Below are positions 35,973 through 44,718 of a stretch of 64,000 nucleotides of DNA, in pieces. Numbering within the stretch: position 1 is the first letter of the stretch; every line of letters starts with the position of its first letter. This stretch comes from MED-G105 sp050331095 (GTDB taxonomy: Bacteria > Pseudomonadota > Alphaproteobacteria > Caulobacterales > Parvularculaceae). The notes beneath the pieces were generated by a model. The model saw nothing but the letters and a program-made list of their open reading frames with translations, did no database searches and was not told where the DNA came from. Position numbers and translations under genes: made by a program. Location of the stretch: assembly GCA_050331095.1 (NCBI GenBank), contig JBHJHE010000019.1, positions 1 to 64,000 on the forward strand. The letters are read 5' to 3'.

Positions 35973-36566
35973 GCGCGCGAGCGCCGCGTTCGACTGCCGG
36001 CCGAGCGCCAGCAATTTCGGAAAGTCCGACGGCCGGCGCGCGCAAGCGGCGAGCGTCGCGAGGACGCGCGTAGACCCGTCCGGCGCGACGGCGCCGAGCG
36101 CGGCCCGCGGCAGGGCGTCCGACGCCGGGTCGGCGATGGCGCGCACGGCGAGGAACGGCAGGGCCGCGACAGCCGCCGCCCGAGCGACGCCGTGGGACTC
36201 CATATCAACGGCCGCCGCGCCCGTCGTCGCCCGCAAATCTCGCTTTGCGCCGGCGCTGGCGACGATCTCGTCAGCGCCGTAGATCAGCGGCTCCTCGCCC
36301 GCTGGGGCCGCCTCGCCCTTTCTGACGACGCGGCCTGTCACAATGAGGTCGCCGGGCGCGAGCGCCGGATCAAGACCGCCCGACACGCCGACGCTCAAGA
36401 GCGCCGCCACGCCGGCCGCCTCTGCGAGTTCTCTTGCGAGGCTTTCGGCGCGCGCGGCGTTCGCGCCCGAGACGGCGACGCGCGCGTCGACGGCCGGCGG
36501 CAAGGCGGCGCGCACGGCGGCCGCTTCGGACTTCAGCCCACAGACGATCCCGACGATCCGCGTCAC
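35916..36566 (-). CDS. hpnG: Hopanoid-associated phosphorylase HpnG
   Basis: 216 residues from a GTG start (VTRIVGIVCGLKSEAAAVRA) that overlaps the hpnE stop as GTGA. It belongs to the nucleoside phosphorylase superfamily; HpnG removes adenine from adenosylhopane. LLSVGVSGGLDPALAPGDLIV and the AAAVDMESHGVARAA segment (substrate Met-Glu) are visible. It is last in the hpnC-hpnD-hpnE-hpnG operon. Its final 19 codons overlap hpnH tail-to-tail, so transcripts from the two strands are antisense there. Confidence 0.92.
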   Translation of the reverse strand: MTRIVGIVCGLKSEAAAVRAALPPAVDARVAVSGANAARAESLARELAEAAGVAALLSVGVSGGLDPALAPGDLIVTGRVVRKGEAAPAGEEPLIYGADEIVASAGAKRDLRATTGAAAVDMESHGVARAAAVAALPFLAVRAIADPASDALPRAALGAVAPDGSTRVLATLAACARRPSDFPKLLALGRQSNAALARLRRDLGPIVHGFLRRLDL

Positions 36567-37843
36567 GCGGCGAGGCGCCGCCAGACGATGTCGGCGGCGC
36601 GTTCGCCCGAGCGGATCGAGCCCTCGATCGTCGCCGGCACGCCGGTGTCCGTGTGGTCGCCGGCGAGGGTCACGTTCGACCACCGCGTTTCCGGCTTCAG
36701 GCGTTTGGCGACGCCCGCCGGCGACTGGTCGGGCGTCGCGCGCCGTTCACGGATGACGCGCACCGCCTCGTACGGCGTGTCGCCGAGGCCAAGGGCGATC
36801 TGCGTCTCGCGCCAGATCTTGTCGGCGGCCTCTCTATTCGGCGTACGGTCGAGGCCGATCGCGTGGGAGGCGGACGTCGTCAGGCTGACGACGTCGTCGC
36901 GCACGACCGACCACTGGCCGTCGCTCGACACCATTGCGATGAAGGGCGACTGGCCGAGTTTGTCCGTCGGCGCTGGGCCGGGCAGGCGGTAATGCACATT
37001 CAGGATCGAGGCGTTGTCCTCAGGCGGATCAAGCTCCGGGAGGAGGGACTTCAAGCGCGAGGGCGGGATCGCGAGAATAAGCTCGTCCCCCGGCGCAAGA
37101 GCGACGTCCGTCGTCACGCCGTTGAACGCCGAGGCGCGGTCGCCGTCGAACGTCAACGTCTCGATCATCGTGTTGAGCGACACGGCCGCTCCCTCGCGCT
37201 CGAGCCAGGCGACGGCCGGATCGACGAAGGCGTGTCCGAGCCCCGTCTTCGCCGTCAGCGGCCGCGACGCCTGTCCGCCGAGCGCGAACGTTTCTCGGAT
37301 GACGGACCAGAGGAGCCGAGCCGCGCCCGTGTCCGTGGAGGCGTTCAACACCGCGAGCGTCAACGGCTCCCAGAACGCTTTGTATAGAACGCTTTGCTTG
37401 TCGACGACGTCGTCCACCGTGTCGTTCGGCCCGGCGAAGGCGATTTTCGCCGCCTTCAGATAATCCGTCACGCGCGTGTTCGGCACGCGCCACTTTTCGT
37501 CGAAGATCCAGAACGGGATCGGCCCCTCATTGATGCGCACTTTCCAGCGCGCGCCCGTGGCGACGTCGACGAACGGGTACTCGGCGCGGTCCGGCCCGAC
37601 GAGGACGTCGCGGCCGACGCCGATACGATCGAGAAACTTAAGGGCGCTTGCGTTGCCCGACATGATGAGGTGGTTGCCGTTGTCGATCGTGCGATCGAGG
37701 GTCCGGTCGTAGAACGACCGGCACCGCCCGCCTGGATGCCCCGCGCCTTCGTAGACCCGCACCCGAACGCCGCGCTCGACGAGGCGAACGGCGGCGGAGA
37801 GGCCCGAAAGACCGGCCCCGATGACGTGGACGCAACCGCTCAC
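36563..37843 (-). CDS. hpnE: Hydroxysqualene dehydroxylase HpnE
   Basis: 426 residues from a GTG start giving VSGCVHVIGAGLSGLSAA; the start overlaps the hpnD stop (GTGA). This FAD-dependent amine-oxidase-like enzyme reduces hydroxysqualene to squalene. The dinucleotide motif GxGxxG is at residues 9-14, followed by the second-strand VYEGAGHPGGRCRSF. The C-terminal FAD segment TLAGDHTDTGVPATIEGSIRSG is complete. It completes the three-enzyme HpnC-HpnD-HpnE squalene route. Confidence 0.94.
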   Translation of the reverse strand: MSGCVHVIGAGLSGLSAAVRLVERGVRVRVYEGAGHPGGRCRSFYDRTLDRTIDNGNHLIMSGNASALKFLDRIGVGRDVLVGPDRAEYPFVDVATGARWKVRINEGPIPFWIFDEKWRVPNTRVTDYLKAAKIAFAGPNDTVDDVVDKQSVLYKAFWEPLTLAVLNASTDTGAARLLWSVIRETFALGGQASRPLTAKTGLGHAFVDPAVAWLEREGAAVSLNTMIETLTFDGDRASAFNGVTTDVALAPGDELILAIPPSRLKSLLPELDPPEDNASILNVHYRLPGPAPTDKLGQSPFIAMVSSDGQWSVVRDDVVSLTTSASHAIGLDRTPNREAADKIWRETQIALGLGDTPYEAVRVIRERRATPDQSPAGVAKRLKPETRWSNVTLAGDHTDTGVPATIEGSIRSGERAADIVWRRLAA

Positions 37844-38721
37844 GCCGGCGACGACAGGCGCGGGGCAACGAGCCAGCGGGCGGAGATCAGCGCCTTTTCG
37901 GCTTTCGACATGGAGAGGCCCTCCCCCGTGCGCCCCCAGCCGCGCGCCTCGAGGCGTTTCAGGTACGTCTCGTAAACGCCCATCATGAGGAGCGCCGGAC
38001 GCACCGTACGCCAATCGAACTCCCCTAGCGCGGCGCGCGCTTCGGCGAATTTCTCCGCCGCGAACCGGCCGAGCTCCTCGGCGACCGGGGCGAGGCCCGG
38101 CGCGCCCACGATCTCGGACGGCGTCAACGGCGCGCCGTGTTTTTCAAGAAGCTCGCGCGGCAGGTAGAGCCGACCCAGCCCGGCGTCCTCGCCGACGTCG
38201 CGCAGAACGTTCGTGGTCTGAAAAGCGTCGGCGAGGGCGAGCGCGAACCGGTCGGGGGCCGCGCCCTTCGGCGCGCCGAACGCCGGCATCGACAATAGCC
38301 CGACCGCGCCGGCGACGCGCCGCGTGTAGGCGCGGTAGGTCTCAAAATCCGGCGCGACGACGGGCCCGCGGGCGTCCATCTCCATGCCCTCGATCATCAG
38401 GACGAATTCCTCGCGCGGCAGATCGAACGCCCGCACGGGCGCGACGAGAGCCCTGCCCGTCGGCGTCCCGGGCGCGCCGGCGAAGACGCGGTCGATCTCC
38501 GCGCGCCAGTCGGCGAGCCGCGCGAGGCGCTCCTCCCGCGGCAGGCCGTCCTCGTCGGCGATGTCGTCGACCTCGCGGCAGAAGGCGTAAATCGCGTGCA
38601 TCGCGTTGCGGCGCGGCTTCGGCAGGATCGCCATGCCCGCGGCGAACGAGGTGCCGGACTTCTTCACCGTTTCGGAGGCGTGGCGGCGCGCCTCGTCGAC
38701 GCCAAGTCCGACGGCGGTCAC
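37840..38721 (-). CDS. hpnD: Presqualene diphosphate synthase HpnD
   Basis: 293 residues. HpnD couples two farnesyl diphosphates into presqualene diphosphate. Both Asp-rich Mg-binding motifs are present: REVDDIADE (D52-D56) and LRDVGEDAGLGRLYLP (D175, D179). SGTSFAAGMAILPKPRR is typical of the N-terminus. The GTG start overlaps the hpnC stop (GTGA), and the product feeds HpnC. Confidence 0.95.
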   Translation of the reverse strand: MTAVGLGVDEARRHASETVKKSGTSFAAGMAILPKPRRNAMHAIYAFCREVDDIADEDGLPREERLARLADWRAEIDRVFAGAPGTPTGRALVAPVRAFDLPREEFVLMIEGMEMDARGPVVAPDFETYRAYTRRVAGAVGLLSMPAFGAPKGAAPDRFALALADAFQTTNVLRDVGEDAGLGRLYLPRELLEKHGAPLTPSEIVGAPGLAPVAEELGRFAAEKFAEARAALGEFDWRTVRPALLMMGVYETYLKRLEARGWGRTGEGLSMSKAEKALISARWLVAPRLSSPA

Positions 38722-39635
38722 GAGGCGGCGCTCGCCGGGTCGGCCTTGGCGTAGACGCGCCGGCCGAAAAGCCCCTGCCAGACGCCAGTCGTCCCTGCAC
38801 GGAGAAAATCCGGCTTCGTCAGCGCCACGCGGGTCGCGAGCGGGTCGCCGACGCGCAACCGCGCGATCAGGCGATCGGCGAGACGGACGATGACGGCGCT
38901 CTCCATGGCGAGGCGTCGGCTCTTCAGCCGCGGCGCGAGCGCGCGGGCCTCGACCATCAGGGCGTCGCAGCCGTCGAGCATGCGGTCCATCGTCCGACGC
39001 AAGGCGGCGGAGGCGACCGGCGCGTCAAGATCCTCCACCGCGCCGCCATGCTCCCTCAGCCAAGGCTCGATGACGTAGACGCGGTCGAGGGCGCGCCGGG
39101 CGTCGCCGCAGTCCTGCAGGTGATTGACGATCTGAAGCACCGTGCACAAAGCGTCTGAGCTCGCGTACCCCGACGGATCCTCCCCGTGCAGATCGAGGAG
39201 GTAACGCCCCACCGGGTTCGCGGACAGGGCGCAATAGCCGAGAAGCTCGTCCCACGTCGCGTAGCGGCGCTTGCGGCAGTCCTGTACGAACGCCGCGATC
39301 AGATCCGAGCCGCGGGCGGTCGCAACCTTGGCGGCGGCGAGGCTCTCGCGCAGGGCGTGCGCCTTTTCATAACCGACGTCGTAGCCCGCCTCGCCTTTCA
39401 GCGCCGCGGCCATGCCCTGAAGCCTGCGGATCTTTTCCTCGGCGTCGAGTTCGGGGTCGTCGGCGATGTCGTCGATCGCCCGGGCGAAGGCGTAGTAGGT
39501 CGCGACGTGCGGGCGGAGGCGTCTTTCAAGGAGAAACGAGCCGACCGGAAAGTTTTCGTCGCCGGCGCCCTTGCCGGAGGGCTTTTCGATCGTCGGCGCC
39601 GTCGCGGCGTTGTCCAGGTGACCCTCGGCGGCCAT
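38718..39635 (-). CDS. hpnC: Hydroxysqualene synthase HpnC
   Basis: 305 residues from MAAEGHLDNAAT. HpnC turns presqualene diphosphate into hydroxysqualene. Motifs are ENFPVGSFLLERRLRPHVA near the start, AIDDIADD, and NHLQDCGDARRALDRVYV, which distinguishes HpnC from HpnD. It is first in the minus-strand operon hpnC-hpnD-hpnE-hpnG, divergent from hpnB with a 117-base gap that must hold both promoters. Confidence 0.95.
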   Translation of the reverse strand: MAAEGHLDNAATAPTIEKPSGKGAGDENFPVGSFLLERRLRPHVATYYAFARAIDDIADDPELDAEEKIRRLQGMAAALKGEAGYDVGYEKAHALRESLAAAKVATARGSDLIAAFVQDCRKRRYATWDELLGYCALSANPVGRYLLDLHGEDPSGYASSDALCTVLQIVNHLQDCGDARRALDRVYVIEPWLREHGGAVEDLDAPVASAALRRTMDRMLDGCDALMVEARALAPRLKSRRLAMESAVIVRLADRLIARLRVGDPLATRVALTKPDFLRAGTTGVWQGLFGRRVYAKADPASAAS

Positions 39636-39752
39636 TCGCGTCTCGTTCCTCGCGGCTTGTGGACGCCGCGGCTTGACCTCAAGCAGCGACAACGGCGTCG
39701 ATACCGCAGCGCGCCGCGGCGGCGCAACCACGCCCGCTCTTGGAGACGCCCC

Positions 39753-40979
39753 ATGACCCTTTTGGCCTTCGCCAGCCTCGCGGCGTGGATCTACCTCACA
39801 TTCGCTCGCCGCGGCGTCTGGCTGGCGTCGGAGCGCCTCGCATCGCATTGGCGGCGCGCCGTGCCGGCCGCCGGCTGGCCGGCCGTGGCGACGGTGACGC
39901 CGGCGCGGGACGAGGCGACGAGCGTCGGCGAAACGGTGCGCCGACTTGTGGGATCGGATTACCCGGGGCCCCTGACCGTCACGGTCGTCGACGACGCGTC
40001 GAGCGACGGCACGGCGGAAATCGCCCGCGCGGCGGCCGCGGCGGTCGGGGCCGCGGGCGTCGCCTTCGACGTCGTCGCAGCGCCCGCCCGGCCCGACGGC
40101 TGGTCGGGCAAACTGAACGCCCTCGCCGCCGGCGTCGCCCACGCTGAGGGCCGTGCGCACGCCCATTCCAACACCCGGCGCGGCGGCGCGCCGACCTATC
40201 TTCTGTTCGTCGACGCCGACATCGCCCTTGCGCCCGACGCCGTCCGCGCGCTTGTCGCCAAGGCCGAGGCGGAGGGCCTCGCCCTCGCCTCGCTGATGGC
40301 GCGCCTCGACGCCCGGGGGCTTTGGGGACGGTTGCTGATCCCCGCGTTCGTCTACTTCTTTCAGAAGCTCTACCCGTTCCCGGCGTCCAACGACCCGGCC
40401 TCCCCGGTCGCTGCGGCGGCCGGAGGCTGCGTCCTCGTGCGCGCCGACGCCTTGAAGGCCGAGGGCGGGATCGCGGCGATCCGCGGCGAGCTCATCGACG
40501 ACTGCGCCCTCGCCGCGCTTATCAAGCGCGGCGGCGGCGGGCGGCGCATCTGGCTCGGCCTCGCCGACGACGAAGCCGTCTCGCAGCGCGACAACCGGAA
40601 GCTCGCGAGCGTCTGGACGATGGTCGCGCGCACCGCCTTCGCCCAACTCGGCCGGTCCTGGCCGGCTCTCGCCGGCGCGACGCTCGGGATGCTGATCGTC
40701 TACGCGGCGCCGCCCTTGTGCTTCGTTCTCGGGCTTCAAAACGCGAACGCGTTTGCGGCGGGCTTCGGGGCGGCGGCCTGGGGCCTGATGGCGACGACCT
40801 ACGCGCCGACGGCGACGCTCTACCGCGCCGGGCCGCTGGCGATCCTCGCCTTGCCGATCGCCGGGGCCCTTTATGCGGCGATGACGGTCTGGTCCGGCGT
40901 CGAACACGCCCGCGGCCGCGGCGGCCGCTGGAAGGGCCGCACGCATGCGGGCGAGCTTGGTTCCCCTCCCACCGGGTGA
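39753..40979 (+). CDS. hpnB: Hopanoid-associated glycosyltransferase HpnB
   Basis: 408 residues from MTLLAFASLAAWIYLTF, with GGAGAC as ribosome site. A membrane GT2 family glycosyltransferase encoded in hopene clusters, thought to glycosylate hopanoids. An N-terminal span is followed by the GT-A domain with VTPARDEATSVGETV, VDDASSDGTAE, the metal motif FVDADIALAP, and D-D-C in LIDDCALA. The final QRDNRK-like segment and three or four C-terminal spans are present. It is divergent from hpnC. Confidence 0.92.
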   Translation: MTLLAFASLAAWIYLTFARRGVWLASERLASHWRRAVPAAGWPAVATVTPARDEATSVGETVRRLVGSDYPGPLTVTVVDDASSDGTAEIARAAAAAVGAAGVAFDVVAAPARPDGWSGKLNALAAGVAHAEGRAHAHSNTRRGGAPTYLLFVDADIALAPDAVRALVAKAEAEGLALASLMARLDARGLWGRLLIPAFVYFFQKLYPFPASNDPASPVAAAAGGCVLVRADALKAEGGIAAIRGELIDDCALAALIKRGGGGRRIWLGLADDEAVSQRDNRKLASVWTMVARTAFAQLGRSWPALAGATLGMLIVYAAPPLCFVLGLQNANAFAAGFGAAAWGLMATTYAPTATLYRAGPLAILALPIAGALYAAMTVWSGVEHARGRGGRWKGRTHAGELGSPPTG

Positions 40980-40997
40980 CGCGTAGTCTTTCGACCA

Positions 40998-41732
40998 ATG
41001 CACGAGAGCCCGCTTCAGCGCCTGCCGTCCCGCGTCCTGCCCTACGCCTGGGTCGGCGCGCTCGCCGCGGCGCTCGTCGCACAGTGCTCTTACTGTCTCG
41101 TCATGCAATCGCTCGGCAACGGCCTCAACGCGCGCGCGTTCTGGCTGTGGTTCGTCTCCAACCCCACGCCCCTGGTCACGGCGGCGGGCGCTGCGAGCTT
41201 TCTTTTCGACCGGAAGCTCCAACTGATCGGCCTCGCCGCCCTCGCGGCTCTTTTTGTCGTCGCCTCCGACCTCGCCGCCTTTCCGCCCGACGAGTTCTCC
41301 GCGTTCAACGTCTTGAAACGCGCCCAGGACAAAACGCCGACCGTCGCCATCTACGTCGCCCTCGGCGCGTCGCTCTACGCTTTGCGCCGACGCGGCGAGC
41401 GACCCGTCGAGGCCGCGCCGGCCCCGCCGACGCCGTTGCTGTCAGCGGTGGCGATCAGGGCGGCCGGCAACTATGTCGAAGCGCTGTCAGCGGGCTCGAA
41501 CGACCTGATCCGGCTGAAGCTCCGGGACGCCGCCGAGGCGCTGTCGGACCACGGCTATCTCCGCGTCCATCGCTCGTGGATCGTGAAGCTCGACGCGGTC
41601 GCCGAGGTCGTTCGCGACCGGGAGGGCCTTGCGGGCCTTATCCTGTCATCAGGCGTCCAGGCGCCCGTGGGCCGATCATACCGCGCCGCCGTGCGCGCCG
41701 CCCTCGAAGACGGTCCTGTCGTTCGTCACTAG
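40998..41732 (+). CDS. LytTR-domain transcriptional regulator with membrane anchor
   Basis: 244 residues. Three or four membrane spans in residues 15-135 precede a LytTR DNA-binding domain (about 148-240) with VAIRAAGNYVEAL, LRVHRSWIVKLDAV and PVGRSYRAAVR. There is no receiver. It begins 18 bases after hpnB on the same strand, so it may be co-transcribed and tied to envelope or hopanoid control. It has the same architecture as the protein at 3309-4085. Confidence 0.86.
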   Translation: MHESPLQRLPSRVLPYAWVGALAAALVAQCSYCLVMQSLGNGLNARAFWLWFVSNPTPLVTAAGAASFLFDRKLQLIGLAALAALFVVASDLAAFPPDEFSAFNVLKRAQDKTPTVAIYVALGASLYALRRRGERPVEAAPAPPTPLLSAVAIRAAGNYVEALSAGSNDLIRLKLRDAAEALSDHGYLRVHRSWIVKLDAVAEVVRDREGLAGLILSSGVQAPVGRSYRAAVRAALEDGPVVRH

Positions 41733-41817
41733 CCGCCTGACGTTCGTCCCTACGCCGTTGCCGCCGCCGGCGGTCGCCGATCTCTTTCGTTCCCGAGCAA
41801 CCCGGGAAGGGAGACCG

Positions 41818-42522
41818 ATGACGGCGAACATGAGGCCGGCCGTGCGCGCGCTCGGGATTTGCGCGCTGATCGGCGCGTTGACGACGATCCTTAACACGAT
41901 GGCGCCGCTGTTCTACGAAGCGGAAGGGTTCGACGAGGCGGCGGCGCTGATCCGCCACCCTGTCTATGCGGCGCGACAATGGGTTCTCCTCGTCCACCCG
42001 GCGTTCACGCTGCTCCTCGCCCTCGGGCTGTTGTTGGCGCTGTTCGGGCGCGCGCCGGGTCGCGCGGCGTCCGGCTTCGCCTTCGCGTTCGTCGAGAAGA
42101 TGACCGAGTTCGTCCTCGGCGTGCTGATCCTCTTCGTCGTCAACGGCGTCTGGAAGGAGGGCTACCTGACCGGCGACGGCCCGGCGCCGCCGGCCGAGCT
42201 CAAGGCGCGCATCGAGACGTTCTACGACCTCCTCGGCGGCGCCTACTTTCTCCTGTGGGTCATGTTCGTTCTGTCGACGGGCCTCTTCGCCTCGTGCCTT
42301 GGCCGATCCGACTGGCTGAGCCGGATCGCGATCGCGAGCGCCGGGGCGACCATCGTCCTCACGGTCATGATGATCCTTGGCCGCTACGCCGGCCAGTCGA
42401 GCTGGACCGCGCCGTTCATCGCCTACGCTTACGGACCCTTCTTGACGCTTCACCGGGCGGCGATCGGCGTCTGGCTCATCCGCGAAAGTTTCCGCACGGA
42501 CGACGACGCGCCGGGTTCGTAA
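41818..42522 (+). CDS. Hypothetical multi-pass membrane protein
   Basis: 234 residues from the ATG at 41818 with GAAGGGAGA as ribosome site. About six hydrophobic segments are visible (for example ALGICALIGALTTILNTM and LLVHPAFTLLLALGLLLALF). A conserved-looking HP in the second and several polar residues do not match a transporter family I know. It lies 85 bases after the LytTR gene, an arrangement common for LytTR regulators paired with membrane proteins, and ends nine bases from the convergent hpnA stop. Confidence 0.72.
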   Translation: MTANMRPAVRALGICALIGALTTILNTMAPLFYEAEGFDEAAALIRHPVYAARQWVLLVHPAFTLLLALGLLLALFGRAPGRAASGFAFAFVEKMTEFVLGVLILFVVNGVWKEGYLTGDGPAPPAELKARIETFYDLLGGAYFLLWVMFVLSTGLFASCLGRSDWLSRIAIASAGATIVLTVMMILGRYAGQSSWTAPFIAYAYGPFLTLHRAAIGVWLIRESFRTDDDAPGS

Positions 42523-42531
42523 GCGGTCCGG

Positions 42532-43530
42532 TCAGACGACGTCGGCGTCGGTGAGGCCTTTTTCGCGCGCCCAGCGCAGCATGGCGATGAGCGCCGGCTC
42601 GTAGGGGCCCGAGCGCCAGTCGAGCGCCTGCGCCGCTTTTGCACGCGAGAATCGCGTCTGGCGGCCGGCGAGCTTGACGCCGGCGATCGGCGCCTTCGGC
42701 GGCGCGCCGGTGAGCCGCGCGACAAACCCCTCGTCGATCGCCGCGACCGCGCGCGCGGCCGCGTAGGGCAGCCGAAGGCGCGGCATGGGGCGGCCCGTCG
42801 CGTCGGCCAGCGTCGCGAGGAGCGCGCGCATCGGCGCGTCCTCGCCGGCGAGGATGTATCGCTCGCCCGGCCGGCCGCGCGTCGCAGCGGCGATCATGCC
42901 CGCGGCGAGGTCGTCGACCGGCGCGAAGTTCAGCGTGCAGTCGATGTAGGCCGGCGTCGCGCCGTTGACGAAGTCGAGGATCATCTTCGTCGGCGGCGTG
43001 AGATTGTCGGCGCCGGGCCCGAGGGGCGCGGTGGGGTTGACGAGCAGCGCCGGGCCCCCGCGCGCGGCCGCCGCTTCGACGACGAGCTCGGCCCGGCGCT
43101 TCGAACGCGGATAGGCGCCGACGAGATCGTCCGGCGCAAGAACGTTCGTTTCGTCGACGTCTGAAATCCCGATCGGCGCGCGCTCGCCGACAAGGGTCGT
43201 CGCGCTCGAACAAAAGACGAAGCGCTCCGCGCCCGCCGCGAGCGCCGCATTGAGCACGGTCCGCGTCCCCTCGACGTTAACGCGCTCGAAGACCGACGGG
43301 TCCCGCGCCCAGAGATCGGCGACCCCCGCGAGATGAAAAACGCGCGTCGCGCCGCGCGTCGCCTCGGCAACGACCGTCGCGTTGGAAATCGATCCGACGA
43401 TCGCTTCAGCGCCGTCGACCGGGCACGGATTGAGATCAAGGACGCGCACGGCCTCGCCCCGGGCAAGGAGCGCCGCGACAAGCCGCCGGCCGACGAAGCC
43501 GGCGCCGCCGGTGACTAGGTTGAGCGTCAA
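42532..43530 (-). CDS. hpnA: Hopanoid-associated sugar epimerase HpnA
   Basis: 332 residues. The start is a rare TTG that overlaps the TGA stop of the upstream lipoprotein gene (TTGA), giving MTLNLVTGGAGFVG, the correct family N-terminus. No ATG or GTG fits better. An extended SDR with TGGAGFVG at residues 7-14, FHLAGVADLW, FCSSATTLVG and AYPRSK for the Tyr/Lys pair. HpnA is an NAD-sugar epimerase-like protein linked to hopanoid side-chain synthesis. Here it is away from hpnB and grouped with a lipoprotein and a sulfotransferase gene. Confidence 0.9.
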   Translation of the reverse strand: MTLNLVTGGAGFVGRRLVAALLARGEAVRVLDLNPCPVDGAEAIVGSISNATVVAEATRGATRVFHLAGVADLWARDPSVFERVNVEGTRTVLNAALAAGAERFVFCSSATTLVGERAPIGISDVDETNVLAPDDLVGAYPRSKRRAELVVEAAAARGGPALLVNPTAPLGPGADNLTPPTKMILDFVNGATPAYIDCTLNFAPVDDLAAGMIAAATRGRPGERYILAGEDAPMRALLATLADATGRPMPRLRLPYAAARAVAAIDEGFVARLTGAPPKAPIAGVKLAGRQTRFSRAKAAQALDWRSGPYEPALIAMLRWAREKGLTDADVV

Positions 43531-44678
43531 ACGCGGGTTCGCTCTACGGGCGCGCGACAAACAAGAAGGCCGGCGTCCGTCGCCGAGCCGACGACGAGGG
43601 CGCCGCCCCAACTTGGTCCGAGCTCCACGGCGACGGTGGCGCCAGCGAAGGTCGCGCCCGTGGGGTCGTCGAGAAGCGGTTCGACGCGGGCTCCGCCGAC
43701 GTCAACCTTGACGACCCGCGACGGCGCGTCGCCGATCCCCAGCTTGCGGTGGAGCGCGAGACGCCAAAGCGACGGGTGCACCGCCGCCACGACGCCGCCG
43801 TCCGGCGAGACGGTGAGATTGTCGGGTCCGCCCGGGGTGTCGATGCGCTCGACCTGCCGAAGCCGTTCGCCGGAGGCGAGGTCGCCGCCGGTCGACGCGA
43901 GCCGGAGGATCGCCGCCTCGCGCGTCGCGGCGACGGCGAGCGTCGCCTCGCCGGCCGCATCGGCGGCGACGGCAATGCCGTTGGCGTACTGAACGCCGTC
44001 GAAGAGCCGCGCGCCGTCGTCGTTGGCGACGCCGCTGCGCTTCAACGCGAAAACGTCCTCCATCGCGGCGCGCCAGCCGCACGCGCCATGGTCGAACGTG
44101 ACGAGCGCGGCGCCGCCGACGCTCGCGAGGTCGTTCGCCGCGCACCCCGCGGGCGCCTCGCCGCCGAACACGACCTCGCCGTTCGCGCCGATGCGCTCGA
44201 GCCGCGGGGTCATCCGCCAGCGCCGGTCGATCTTCTGATAGCTTCGGTTGACGAAAGCGATCTCCCGCGCCGCCGGATCGAAAGACAGCCCGTGGGGCCG
44301 CAAGCCCCCTGCGAACCGGCTCGGCGGCGCCAGCGGCCGCGCCGGCACGAGCCGGCCGTCGCGCGCCAGGAGCTCGACCAGGTCGACGGCGTAGCCCCCG
44401 CCCTCGGGCACCAGGAACGCGCCGCGGCGCGCCGCCCGCTCCGCGGCGCGGCGATCATAGGCCGAGACGATCAGTCGCCGCGCGGCGCGGTCGACCGCGA
44501 GATCCTCCGCGCCGACGACGCGCGCGCCATTGGAGACGTCGATGAGCGTCGCGCGCGCGCAGTGGGCGAGATCGTAGCGCGCAGGGCCGAACGGCTCGGC
44601 GTGCCTGTCGGCGCAAGCCGCGAGCAGTCCCGCCAGAAGCGTCCAAGCCCACGCCCGCAACGTCGTTCGAGATCCCAT
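43527..44678 (-). CDS. Beta-propeller lipoprotein, arylesterase/SMP-30-like
   Basis: 383 residues from MGSRTTLRAW. The signal ends in a lipobox LAAC with C22 as the lipid-modified residue. The body is a six-bladed propeller of the paraoxonase/SMP-30 type, with ARRLIVSAYDRR, LRPHGLSFDPAAREIAFVN and NGIAVAADAAGEATLAVAA, then GGPDNLTVSPDGGVVAAVHP. Calcium-site residues Asn and Asp are present in these segments. Possibly a periplasmic lactonase or arylesterase. It overlaps the hpnA start by four bases and follows the sulfotransferase by 40 bases. Confidence 0.85.
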   Translation of the reverse strand: MGSRTTLRAWAWTLLAGLLAACADRHAEPFGPARYDLAHCARATLIDVSNGARVVGAEDLAVDRAARRLIVSAYDRRAAERAARRGAFLVPEGGGYAVDLVELLARDGRLVPARPLAPPSRFAGGLRPHGLSFDPAAREIAFVNRSYQKIDRRWRMTPRLERIGANGEVVFGGEAPAGCAANDLASVGGAALVTFDHGACGWRAAMEDVFALKRSGVANDDGARLFDGVQYANGIAVAADAAGEATLAVAATREAAILRLASTGGDLASGERLRQVERIDTPGGPDNLTVSPDGGVVAAVHPSLWRLALHRKLGIGDAPSRVVKVDVGGARVEPLLDDPTGATFAGATVAVELGPSWGGALVVGSATDAGLLVCRAPVERTRV

Positions 44679-44718
44679 CGGCCGCCTCCCCTCAAGGCGC
44701 CGACGGTCCGCCCATGCG

